Below, in pieces: positions 34,454 to 41,892 of a DNA stretch of 64,000 nucleotides. Every line of letters begins with the position of its first letter. Within the stretch, counting starts at the first letter, position 1. The position numbers were made by a program, and so were the translations under genes. The DNA comes from an uncultured Chryseobacterium sp. (GTDB taxonomy: Bacteria > Bacteroidota > Bacteroidia > Flavobacteriales > Weeksellaceae): contig CAJYWN010000006.1 in assembly GCA_913778275.1 (NCBI GenBank), positions 1 to 64,000 on the forward strand, given 5' to 3'. The notes under the pieces were generated by a model. It made no database searches and was not told where the DNA came from. It saw only the letters and a program-made list of their open reading frames with translations.

Positions 34454-35705
34454 ACTTTGGCGAAGCTTTATTAAAGAAATCCTTCTCCTGAAAAGAGATA
34501 TCGGCGGAATCGTCATCATTTTCGTGATGCCTTTGCTCCTTATTGTTACCATCACTCTAATTCAGGATTCCACCTTCAAAAACATGGAAGGTTCAAAAAT
34601 TCCGATTATATTTATTGATAACGACCATTCTGAAATTTCAGAAAACATACAGAAGCAGCTTGAAAACAGTAAAACGTTTGAGCTGCTGACTGATTTTAAT
34701 GAAAAATCTGCCGAGAAAGCTGTCTTCGGAGGAGATTATCAGATGGCCATTGTTATCCCTAAAAATTTAACGAAAGACATTAATGCCAATATTGAATCTA
34801 AAGTTCAGGCTATCGTAAGTTCCTTCGGATTGGAAACAGATTCTTCAGCCGTAAAGCAAAACATTTCCAAAGCAAAAGATATCCGCCTTTATTTTGATCC
34901 CGCAACCAATATCAGCTTCAAAAACAATGTAATGAATGCGGTCAACAAAATGGTTTTTGAGATCGAAAATAAAAAGATTTATAAGGCATTTCAGGATCAG
35001 CTGGGAACTACGGAAGACCTCAAAAACAACAGTCTGATTGCGTTTAAAGAGATAACTCCGAAAAAAGGAAATATGGATATATTGCCGAATTCCGTTCAGC
35101 ATAATGTTCCGGCGTGGGCACTGTTCGCTATTTTCTTTATCGTTGTTCCGTTGTCTATTAATTTAGTTAAGGAAAAAAGCCAGGGAACCAGCGTAAGGGC
35201 GAGAATAAGCCCTACTCCGTATTTCATTCATATTTTAGGAAAAACTTTTACGTATCTTATCATTTGTGTTATTCAGTTTTTACTGATGGTTGCCGTAGGA
35301 ATTTACCTGTTTCCCTATATGGATCTTCCGCAGTTTGATGTAACCGGGAAAATGCTTCCGTTAATTATTGTTACCATTTTTGCGGGATTAGCCGCTATTG
35401 GATTTGGTGTATTGCTGGGAACTGTTGCAAATACTCAGGAACAGTCGGCCCCGTTTGGAGCAACTTCCGTTGTGGTTTTGGCAGCAGTCGGCGGAATCTG
35501 GGTTCCGGTATTTCTGATGCCTGAATTTATGCAGTCCATTGCAAAGTTTTCTCCTATGAATTGGGGATTGAATGCTTATTATGATATTATTTTAAGAAAC
35601 AGCGGAATCGGAGGTATTGCCAAAGAAATCATTTTCTTATTTTTATTTTATATAGCCATGGTTGCTATTTCATTATTTTATGAAAGAAAACAGAATGCGG
35701 TTTGA
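34440..35705 (+). CDS. ABC-2 type transporter permease
   Basis: This 421-residue permease has an N-terminal membrane helix (about 22-42), a large extracytoplasmic loop of about 180 residues, and five to six C-terminal helices from about residue 225. That is the layout of ABC-2 permeases. The chain ends ERKQNAV. These last codons are duplicated 650 bases downstream, where they contain the start codon of the thioesterase gene, which points to an insertion after this gene. Confidence 0.9.
   Translation: MLLYKLWRSFIKEILLLKRDIGGIVIIFVMPLLLIVTITLIQDSTFKNMEGSKIPIIFIDNDHSEISENIQKQLENSKTFELLTDFNEKSAEKAVFGGDYQMAIVIPKNLTKDINANIESKVQAIVSSFGLETDSSAVKQNISKAKDIRLYFDPATNISFKNNVMNAVNKMVFEIENKKIYKAFQDQLGTTEDLKNNSLIAFKEITPKKGNMDILPNSVQHNVPAWALFAIFFIVVPLSINLVKEKSQGTSVRARISPTPYFIHILGKTFTYLIICVIQFLLMVAVGIYLFPYMDLPQFDVTGKMLPLIIVTIFAGLAAIGFGVLLGTVANTQEQSAPFGATSVVVLAAVGGIWVPVFLMPEFMQSIAKFSPMNWGLNAYYDIILRNSGIGGIAKEIIFLFLFYIAMVAISLFYERKQNAV
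35683..35698 (+). repeat. 16-bp direct repeat, left copy
   Basis: AAAGAAAACAGAATGC is identical to 36349-36364. The match decays over the next few bases but keeps the permease ending Asn-Ala-Val-stop in both copies. This is what a target-site duplication would look like. Confidence 0.75.
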
Positions 35706-35710
35706 CTTTA

Positions 35711-35792
35711 ACCACAAAGGGCACAAAGTTTTCACAAAGAGCTCAAACATTTATTTTGTGTCCCTTGTGGAGCCTATTGTGACCTTTGTGGT
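35711..35792. repeat. Left palindromic end of the cassette
   Basis: An 82-bp region bounded by ACCACAAAGG and CCTTTGTGGT, able to fold into a long imperfect hairpin. Its outer 18 bases are the exact reverse complement of the right end of the cassette. Confidence 0.7.
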
Positions 35793-35822
35793 AAAATAAA
35801 AATCTAAAAAACACAAATAAAT

Positions 35823-36203
35823 ATGAATGAAAATGAAGTTTCGAAAGTTATATTTGATGCAGGATTAAAAGTTCATCGCCAACTCGGAGCTGGACTTTTA
35901 GAAAGCGCATACGAAGAATGTCTGTACTATGAGTTACAGAAATCCGGTTTGCAAATAGAAAAACAGAAACCAATGCCATTAATTTATGATGATATAAAAC
36001 TTGACATTGGCTATAGAATTGATTTATTAGTTGAGAGAAAAGTTGTTGTTGAAATAAAATCCGTAGAATCATTAAATGAAATCCATATTGCTCAAGTTTT
36101 AACTTATTTAAAATTAAGCAATTGCAAATTGGGTTTAGTGATTAATTTTAACTCAGTTTTATTTAAAAATGGTGTTAAAAGATTAATTAACGGAACGATA
36201 TAA
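35823..36203 (+). CDS. GxxExxY family protein, PD-(D/E)xK nuclease-like
   Basis: This 126-residue protein has the family-defining helix GAGLLESAYEECLYYEL (near residues 22-38). The later GYRIDLLVERKVVVEIKS carries an Asp and an EIK triad typical of the PD-(D/E)xK nuclease fold. The cellular function of this family is not established. The gene sits alone inside repeats that form hairpins and is flanked by direct duplications, so it appears to travel as, or with, a small mobile unit. Confidence 0.88.
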   Translation: MNENEVSKVIFDAGLKVHRQLGAGLLESAYEECLYYELQKSGLQIEKQKPMPLIYDDIKLDIGYRIDLLVERKVVVEIKSVESLNEIHIAQVLTYLKLSNCKLGLVINFNSVLFKNGVKRLINGTI

Positions 36204-36325
36204 AATTTAGAATATTCATTGTGCATTGTGTATAACTTGTGAACTTAGAGATTTATTAACTACGAAGATCACGAGTGCTTAACACAAACAGAAATGTGAA
36301 ATTTATTTTGTGAACCTTGTGGAAC

Positions 36326-36343
36326 CTTTGTGCCCTTTGTGGT
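36326..36343. repeat. Right inverted end of the cassette
   Basis: CTTTGTGCCCTTTGTGGT is the exact reverse complement of 35711-35728. It lies five bases before the right copy of the 16-bp direct repeat. Confidence 0.75.
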
Positions 36344-36348
36344 AAAGA

Positions 36349-36364
36349 AAAGAAAACAGAATGC
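36349..36364 (+). repeat. 16-bp direct repeat, right copy
   Basis: Identical to 35683-35698. It includes the ATG of the thioesterase gene at 36361, so the duplication supplies the region just before and including that start codon. Confidence 0.75.
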
Positions 36365-36786
36365 AGTCTAAAGAAAATTTAACCTGTACAGAAGAAGTCC
36401 GTGTACGATTTAATGAAACCGATCCGCTTGGAATTGTATGGCATGGTCATTACATCGTGTATTTCGAGGACGGAAGAGAAGCTTTCGGAAGACAGCATGG
36501 TTTGACGTATCTTGATATTCAGAAAGCAGGTTATGTGACACCGATCGTAAAAAGTACCTGTGAACATTTTCTGCCATTAAAATACGGGGAAACATTTAAA
36601 ATTGTAACGACTTTCGTCAATTCAACTTCAGCGAAGTTAATTTACAGATACGAACTTTTTAACGAAGACAATAAATTGGTCTGTTCAGGAGAAACCACCC
36701 AGGTCTTTCTGGATTCCGATAATAATTTATGTTTATACAATCCTGATTTTTTTCAGGCATGGAAAGATAAAATGGGATTATCATGA
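36361..36786 (+). CDS. Acyl-CoA/ACP thioesterase, 4HBT hotdog family
   Basis: A 141-residue hotdog thioesterase with the family opening VRFNETDPLGIVWHGHYIVY (about residues 15-34), including the Asp that activates water. It may release or edit acyl chains during pigment assembly. Its stop overlaps the next ketosynthase start by four bases (ATGA). Before the cassette arrived, its start codon probably lay within the last codons of the ABC permease gene. Confidence 0.87.
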   Translation: MQSKENLTCTEEVRVRFNETDPLGIVWHGHYIVYFEDGREAFGRQHGLTYLDIQKAGYVTPIVKSTCEHFLPLKYGETFKIVTTFVNSTSAKLIYRYELFNEDNKLVCSGETTQVFLDSDNNLCLYNPDFFQAWKDKMGLS

Positions 36787-37931
36787 AGGATATTTTCATC
36801 ACAGATTACAACTGTATCACCCCACTAGGTTTTGATGTTTCTTCAAACTGGAAGGCTCTTCTGGAAGGTAAATCCGGAGTTGCTTTACATAAGATTATTG
36901 AAAATCATGAACCCTTTTACGCTTCCATGATTGATTCTGAAAAGCTGGAAAAAGAATTCAGCAGATCCTTCGATTCCGCTCAGCATAACATGACTTTTAC
37001 AAGATTGGAAAAAATGTTTTTGCTAAGCTTACAACCTTTGGTTGAAAGACGTCAGATTACGGAAGAAACAGCATTTATCCTTTCCACGACCAAAGGAAAT
37101 ATTAGTTTACTTAAAAATAAAAAAACTTTACCTACAGAGGTTTTTCTATCAAATCTAGCTCAGAAAATCGCTGATTTTTTCGGATTTAAAACAAAACCAA
37201 TTGTTGTTTCCAACGCCTGTGTTTCCGGAGTAATGGCCATTGCTGTTGCTAAAAATATGATCTCGGCCGGAAAATACAAAGATGCTTTTGTCATTGCCGG
37301 AGATGAAATTTCAGAATTTGTGATTTCAGGATTCAACTCTTTTCAGGCTATCGGAAGCGCAATATGTAAACCTTATGATAAAACCCGCGACGGCATCAAT
37401 CTTGGTGAGGCAGCAGCAGCAGCATATATCACTTCAGAGCCAACTCAAAATGAAAAATTTAGTTTTAAAATTTTAGGAGACTCCGCAGTCAACGATGCCA
37501 ATCATATTTCCGGACCATCCAGAACAGGAGATGGTTTGTTTGCAAGCATTAAAAATGCGATGACAGAAGCACAGGTTTCTGCAGAACAGATTGATTTTAT
37601 TTCTGCACATGGAACGGCAACCATCTACAACGACGAAATGGAAGCTATCGCTTTTAACCGTGCAGAACTACAAAATATTCCTTTAAATAGCTTAAAAGCA
37701 TATTACGGACATTGTTTAGGCGCATCCGGATTGCTGGAAACCATTATTTCGATCGAAAGTGCTTTACATAAAACATTAATTCCATCTAAAAATTTTGAGG
37801 ATATTGGAACTTCCCAATCTTTGAATATTATTAAAGAAAATCAACCTGCAGAAATTAAATATATTTTGAAAACAGCTTCAGGTTTTGGAGGATGCAATGC
37901 GGCGGTTGTTTTGGAAAAGTATAAAGAATAA
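36783..37931 (+). CDS. Beta-ketoacyl-ACP synthase (catalytic triad intact)
   Basis: A 382-residue KAS I/II-type condensing enzyme. The catalytic Cys is in VVSNACVSGVMAI, the first His in ISAHGTATIYND and the second His in AYYGHCLGASG, so all three catalytic residues are present. It is one of three apparently active ketosynthases in the cluster and should extend either the aryl polyene or the resorcinol chain. It overlaps the thioesterase gene by four bases and is followed by an inserted toxin-antitoxin pair. Confidence 0.9.
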   Translation: MKDIFITDYNCITPLGFDVSSNWKALLEGKSGVALHKIIENHEPFYASMIDSEKLEKEFSRSFDSAQHNMTFTRLEKMFLLSLQPLVERRQITEETAFILSTTKGNISLLKNKKTLPTEVFLSNLAQKIADFFGFKTKPIVVSNACVSGVMAIAVAKNMISAGKYKDAFVIAGDEISEFVISGFNSFQAIGSAICKPYDKTRDGINLGEAAAAAYITSEPTQNEKFSFKILGDSAVNDANHISGPSRTGDGLFASIKNAMTEAQVSAEQIDFISAHGTATIYNDEMEAIAFNRAELQNIPLNSLKAYYGHCLGASGLLETIISIESALHKTLIPSKNFEDIGTSQSLNIIKENQPAEIKYILKTASGFGGCNAAVVLEKYKE

Positions 37932-37944
37932 TTTCGTAATTTTG
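37910..37944 (+). promoter_or_regulatory. Promoter candidate of the toxin-antitoxin pair
   Basis: TTTG at 37910-37913 and TAATTTTG at 37937-37944 (TAnnTTTG) are 23 bases apart, the upper limit of the usual spacing. The site overlaps the end of the ketosynthase gene and lies 22 bases before the antitoxin start, so the pair could be expressed on its own. Confidence 0.45.
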
Positions 37945-37966
37945 ATAGACTTAAAGGTTTGGAAAA

Positions 37967-38215
37967 ATGGACTCTACTATAGAAATCAGAAAAAGAATTC
38001 ACAAATTCATCGACATTGCGGATGAAAGAATTTTAAGAATCATCAACAGCATTATTGATGCAGAAGAAGATTCAGAACTGGAATCTTCAGAATATCCACA
38101 AGTTCCGGATCATATTTATGACCGAATTGAAGAAGAACGTGGAAAATATCTAAGTGGTGAACTTAAAACTTCTTCGTGGGAAGAAGTAAAAGAAAGACTG
38201 ATGAAAAAATTATGA
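37967..38215 (+). CDS. Addiction-module antitoxin-like protein
   Basis: An 82-residue protein with an N-terminal helical part (IRKRIHKFIDIADERILRII), an acidic middle, and a C-terminal tail ending SSWEEVKERLMKKL. This is typical of small antitoxins of the addiction-module family that pair with ParE/RelE toxins. The C-terminal part should wrap the toxin. Its stop overlaps the toxin start by four bases (ATGA at 38212-38215), the classic arrangement for such pairs. Confidence 0.8.
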   Translation: MDSTIEIRKRIHKFIDIADERILRIINSIIDAEEDSELESSEYPQVPDHIYDRIEEERGKYLSGELKTSSWEEVKERLMKKL

Positions 38216-38499
38216 TTTATCAATTTTCTTTATCTCCAAATGCCGAAGCTGATCTTCTAGAGGCTGCATTGTGGTACGAAAGTAAACAGATTGGGCTTGG
38301 AGTAAAATTTACCAAAAAAGTTGAATCTTATTTTTTCAGAATTCAAAATAATCCATTGCACTTTCCTTTAAAAAAAGGAAACTTACGTGAGGCTTATATT
38401 CAAAAGTTTCCGTATGTCATCATTTATCAAATTATAGAAAATAAAATTATTGTTTTTGCTGTTTTCAACACCCATCAAAATCCAACAAAAAAGCCCTAA
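38212..38499 (+). CDS. ParE/RelE-family toxin
   Basis: This 95-residue type II toxin has the ParE pattern: FSLSPNAEADLLEAALWYES near the start and REAYIQKFPYVIIYQI in the second half, followed by VFAVFNTHQNP. The target, gyrase or ribosome-bound mRNA, cannot be decided from sequence. The start at 38212 is chosen because it gives the ATGA overlap with the antitoxin and the usual ParE N-terminus. An in-frame ATG at 38176 would only add residues read out of the antitoxin tail. The gene ends nine bases before the next pathway gene, so the pair is embedded in the operon. Confidence 0.85.
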   Translation: MIYQFSLSPNAEADLLEAALWYESKQIGLGVKFTKKVESYFFRIQNNPLHFPLKKGNLREAYIQKFPYVIIYQIIENKIIVFAVFNTHQNPTKKP

Positions 38500-38508
38500 A
38501 CCTTATTC

Positions 38509-39048
38509 ATGAAGAAAACAGACATTTGCAGCATAAACAATTCAAAAATTATTCTTAACAACGAAATTATTTTTGAAACCCAGACTGAAAATTTTTCGGA
38601 CTTTGCAAAGGAAGCCTACAAAACTTTAGAAATCAATTATCCGAAATTTCATAAGATGGATAACTTGAGCAAACTTGCCTTTCTTGCCTCTGAAATGATT
38701 CTAAAAAATGAAGATTACAGCACAACAGCCATAGTTTTTGCGAACAAATCCTCAAGCCTGGATACGGATTTTAAATATCAGGAAAGCATTAATTCTCAGG
38801 AAAATTATTTTCCAAGTCCTGCGGTTTTTGTGTATACATTACCCAATATTTGCGTAGGAGAAATCAGCATCAAACATAAAATGCAGACTGAAAATGCTTT
38901 TTTTGTACTGGACGCATTTGATGAACAATTTTTAAACAACTACTCGGAACAGATTTTGCAGTCAGGAAAAGCCGATAAAGTATTATGCGGCTGGGTAGAG
39001 TTATATCAGGAAAGTTATAATGCTTTTGTATATTTGCTAACGAACTAA
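38509..39048 (+). CDS. Truncated ketosynthase-like protein
   Basis: A 179-residue protein that resembles only the N-terminal half of a beta-ketoacyl synthase, as seen in [20 protein letters not shown]. No active-site Cys loop and neither catalytic His is present. Such half-domains occur in flexirubin and aryl polyene clusters and may stabilise a ketosynthase partner or bind ACP. It precedes the ACP gene, from which it is separated by an AT-rich repeat. An alternative is decay of a once complete ketosynthase, but the frame is clean over its full length. Confidence 0.7.
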   Translation: MKKTDICSINNSKIILNNEIIFETQTENFSDFAKEAYKTLEINYPKFHKMDNLSKLAFLASEMILKNEDYSTTAIVFANKSSSLDTDFKYQESINSQENYFPSPAVFVYTLPNICVGEISIKHKMQTENAFFVLDAFDEQFLNNYSEQILQSGKADKVLCGWVELYQESYNAFVYLLTN

Positions 39049-39140
39049 TGTAACAATTTAATAATATAACAGTGTAACAATGTTTGCAGTCAGTCAATTG
39101 ATAAATTGAATACATTGCCAGATTGGTACATTAAAATAAT
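39047..39140. repeat. AT-rich intergenic repeat, copy 1
   Basis: A spacer built from words such as TGTAACAATTTAA and AATTGAATACATTG. It contains two 15-base words (39103-39117 and 39118-39132) whose exact reverse complements occur on the other side of the ACP gene. Confidence 0.7.
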
Positions 39141-39144
39141 TTTT

Positions 39145-39402
39145 ATGGAAAACTTAAGAGAAGAATTAAAACACAAAATCATTGAAGTTCTTAATTTAGA
39201 AGACGTTGCAGTAGAAGAAATCCAGGATACAGATCCGTTGTTCGGTGGAGGACTTGGCCTGGATTCTATTGATGCCCTGGAATTGATCGTTCTTTTAGAT
39301 AAAGAATACGGCATTAAATTATCCGATCCTAAAAAAGGAAAAGAAATTTTTGCATCCATCGAAACCATGGCAAAATACATCGAAGAAAACAGAACAAAAT
39401 AA
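39145..39402 (+). CDS. Acyl carrier protein
   Basis: An 85-residue acyl carrier protein. The phosphopantetheine attachment Ser is residue 41 in GLGLDSIDALEL. The start at 39145 is preferred because the in-frame upstream ATG at 39106 would add 13 residues encoded by the intergenic repeat. It probably carries the polyene or the resorcinol precursor chain. The gene is framed by AT-rich repeats on both sides, unlike the otherwise tightly spaced operon. Confidence 0.92.
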   Translation: MENLREELKHKIIEVLNLEDVAVEEIQDTDPLFGGGLGLDSIDALELIVLLDKEYGIKLSDPKKGKEIFASIETMAKYIEENRTK

Positions 39403-39495
39403 TTCAATCTAACAATGTATTCAATTTAACAATGTACCAATCTGGAATGACAATATTGTTACACTGTTAAATTGGTATATTGTACATTATTAAAA
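39402..39495. repeat. AT-rich intergenic repeat, copy 2
   Basis: A second spacer of the same family. CAATGTATTCAATTT (39413-39427) and AATGTACCAATCTGG (39431-39445) are exact reverse complements of the two words upstream of the ACP gene. The right half can fold back on the left (CAATGTACCAAT with ATTGGTATATTG). Confidence 0.7.
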
Positions 39496-39496
39496 G

Positions 39497-40696
39497 ATGA
39501 GTCAAAAAATTGCCATAACGGGAATGGGCGTTATTTCTTCCATCGGGAACAATGTGGAGGAAAATCTGCAATCCTTACAATCCGGAAAACACGGAATTTC
39601 AGACATTGAGCTGTTTGAAACACGGCACGCCGGGAGTATCAAGACAGGTGAAATCAAGCTTACCAATACAGCGCTTGCAGAAAAACTTCATCTGAAGGAT
39701 GTAAAAAATGCCACAAGAACCGCTTTATTGGGAATGATTGCTGCAAAAGAAGCCATAGAAAGTGCCGGAATTACAGACATCAACGAATATAAAACAGGCC
39801 TTATTTCCTCAACCAGCGTTGGCGGAATGGATATGACCGAAAAATATTTTTATTCCTACGAAGATTTTCCTGAAAAGCAAAAATATATAGACTCTCACGA
39901 TGCCGGAAATTCCTCCCTGTTAATTGCAGATTATCTCGGTCTGAAAGGTCTGGTTTCAACGATCAGCACAGCTTGCTCTTCAGCAGCCAATGCGATTATG
40001 ATGGGAGCCAAACTGATTAAAAACGGCGTGTTGGACCGCGTCATTGTCGGTGGAACAGATGCCCTTTCAAAGTTTACGTTAAATGGTTTCAATACATTAA
40101 TGATTTTAACGGATTCTTACAATACACCCTTTGACAACGACAGAAAAGGTCTGAATCTGGGAGAAGCAGCCGCTTTCATTGTTCTGGAATCGGATGAAGT
40201 CGTGAAAAAAACAAATAAAAAAGTTCTGGGCTACCTTTCCGGATATGGAAACGCCAATGATGCACATCATCAGACCGCTTCTTCGGAAAATGGGCAGGGT
40301 GCCTTTTTAGCGATGGAAAAAGCCCTGAAAGTTTCAGGTCTGAATAAAGAACAAATTGATTACATCAACGTTCACGGAACGGCAACACCAAATAATGATT
40401 TATCAGAAGGTATTGCGATGATCAGAATTTTTGGTGAGAATAAAGTACCGGATTTCAGTTCTACAAAAGCTTTTACCGGCCATACGCTGGCTGCGGCAGC
40501 TGGAATTGAAGCGGTTTATTCTCTGTTGGCCATTCAGAATAATATCATTTTCCCGAATCTGAATTTTAAAACTAAAATGGCAGAATTCGACCTGACTCCC
40601 GTTACGGAGCTCAGGGAGAAAAATATCAACCACGTTCTTTCCAATTCATTTGGTTTTGGCGGAAACTGTTCAACCTTAATTTTCTCAAAATCATGA
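39497..40696 (+). CDS. Beta-ketoacyl-ACP synthase II type (catalytic triad intact)
   Basis: This 399-residue condensing enzyme is closest in pattern to FabF. The catalytic Cys is in ISTACSSAANAI, the His residues are in INVHGTATPNND and AFTGHTLAAAAG, and the C-terminal SNSFGFGGNCSTL is intact. It overlaps the next gene, a ketosynthase-like protein without catalytic residues, by four bases. The two are therefore likely made in equal amounts and may form a KS-chain length factor heterodimer, as in aryl polyene and type II polyketide systems. Confidence 0.92.
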   Translation: MSQKIAITGMGVISSIGNNVEENLQSLQSGKHGISDIELFETRHAGSIKTGEIKLTNTALAEKLHLKDVKNATRTALLGMIAAKEAIESAGITDINEYKTGLISSTSVGGMDMTEKYFYSYEDFPEKQKYIDSHDAGNSSLLIADYLGLKGLVSTISTACSSAANAIMMGAKLIKNGVLDRVIVGGTDALSKFTLNGFNTLMILTDSYNTPFDNDRKGLNLGEAAAFIVLESDEVVKKTNKKVLGYLSGYGNANDAHHQTASSENGQGAFLAMEKALKVSGLNKEQIDYINVHGTATPNNDLSEGIAMIRIFGENKVPDFSSTKAFTGHTLAAAAGIEAVYSLLAIQNNIIFPNLNFKTKMAEFDLTPVTELREKNINHVLSNSFGFGGNCSTLIFSKS

Positions 40697-41754
40697 GTGC
40701 GGTTTATATCAACAGTGCAGCCTGCATTTCCGTTCAGGACACTTTAAATGAAAATTTCTTAGAGAATTTAAAGCCGGAATATTCAACTCTGGTTTTAAAA
40801 GCCATTGAGCCTGCTTACAAAGAGTTCATTCCTCCCGCCATGATCAGGAGAATGTCCAAAACAGTAAAAATGAGCTCCGTAGCTTCACATTACGTGTTGA
40901 AAGAGGCCGGGCTTGAAAATCCCGATGCGATTATCGTAGGAACCGGTATAGGCTGCTCTCAGGATTCTGAACGATTTTTAAAAAATGTGCTGGATAATAA
41001 TGAGGAGTTTCTCACACCCACCTATTTCATCCAGTCAACACACAATACAGTGGCAGGGCAGATCGCTTTAGGGCTGCAGTGTCATGCGTATAATTTTACG
41101 TACGTGAATACCTCTTCGTCCCTGGAGTTCTCGCTCCTGGATGCAAAACTACAGATTGCAGACGGTGAAGCGGAAAACGTTTTGGTAGGATCAACAGATG
41201 AGCAAACGGAAAGAACAATGGAATTGTATAAATTAAACAAAACCATTAAAAAAGAAGAAAATCTTCCTGTTGATTATCTGAACTCAACAACCGACGGCGT
41301 TGTTTGGGGAGAAGGCGCAAGCTTTTTTGTGCTGGGAAAAAACAAAACAGAAAGCACATATGCCCAACTCAAAGATATTCACATTGTTAATGCATTAGAA
41401 TTAGAAGAAACGCAGAAATTTATTGAAGATTTTTTATCTAAAAATAATCTGTCGGCTCAGGATATTGATGCAGTAATATTAGGCTTCAGCGGAGACGCAA
41501 AATCTGACGTATATTACAAAAAAGCTGCGGAGGTGTTTACAGGTTCTTCGTTGCTGTACTACAAGCATTTAAGCGGCGAATTCAATACAGCGAGTGGATT
41601 TTCTACCTTTATGGCCTGTCATATTCTTAAAAACCAAGAGATTCCGGATGTGATGATGATTAATGATTTTAAAACACCAGCAATAGAAAACGTGTTGCTG
41701 TACAATCATTTGGGCGGAAATGATCACAGTCTGGTTTTGTTAGGTAAAGCTTAA
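40693..41754 (+). CDS. Chain-length-factor-like ketosynthase homologue
   Basis: A 353-residue member of the thiolase fold that has lost the catalytic residues. The Cys position reads YVNTSSSLEF, the first His region reads LGFSGDAKSDVYY, and the second His region reads KHLSGEFNTASG with Glu where His is expected. It cannot condense on its own, but in a heterodimer with the preceding KS it could set chain length, as chain length factors do. It ends 17 bases before a 75-bp palindromic repeat. Confidence 0.85.
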   Translation: MSAVYINSAACISVQDTLNENFLENLKPEYSTLVLKAIEPAYKEFIPPAMIRRMSKTVKMSSVASHYVLKEAGLENPDAIIVGTGIGCSQDSERFLKNVLDNNEEFLTPTYFIQSTHNTVAGQIALGLQCHAYNFTYVNTSSSLEFSLLDAKLQIADGEAENVLVGSTDEQTERTMELYKLNKTIKKEENLPVDYLNSTTDGVVWGEGASFFVLGKNKTESTYAQLKDIHIVNALELEETQKFIEDFLSKNNLSAQDIDAVILGFSGDAKSDVYYKKAAEVFTGSSLLYYKHLSGEFNTASGFSTFMACHILKNQEIPDVMMINDFKTPAIENVLLYNHLGGNDHSLVLLGKA

Positions 41755-41770
41755 TTTTTAACACAAGTTT

Positions 41771-41845
41771 GTCATTCTGACGAAGAAAGAATCTTTACTT
41801 TTTTATTTTAGATTCTTCATTTCGCTTCGCTATATTCAGAATGAC
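41771..41845. repeat. 75-bp palindromic element, copy 1
   Basis: GTCATTCTGA at one end pairs with TCAGAATGAC at the other, and an inner pair (AAGAATCT / AGATTCTT) lies inside. It has the same length and ends as 50995-51069. It fills most of the gap between the chain-length-factor-like gene and the deacetylase gene. Confidence 0.85.
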
Positions 41846-41892
41846 ATTATGCATATAAATTGCGGATATTTTAAACCAAAATTCAAAAAAAG

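Larger units (their letters stand above)
35699..36348 (+). mobile_element. GxxExxY cassette with inverted ends
   Basis: About 650 bases separate the two 16-bp direct repeats. Inside are 18-bp perfect inverted ends (35711-35728 and 36326-36343, ACCACAAAGGGCACAAAG) and a 46-47 bp imperfect direct repeat (35749-35795 and 36301-36346). A single gene for a GxxExxY protein completes the unit. Removing the unit restores a permease gene with the same C-terminus, overlapping the thioesterase start. No transposase is present, so movement would depend on a factor in trans or on the encoded protein. Confidence 0.65.

Noticed and set aside
35711..36343. Possible CRISPR or attachment-site array around the GxxExxY gene
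   Set aside because: There are only two repeat regions, no regular spacers and no cas or integrase gene.
38176..38211. Longer N-terminus for the ParE toxin
   Set aside because: The extra residues are read out of frame from the antitoxin tail, while the ATG at 38212 gives the usual overlap and toxin start.
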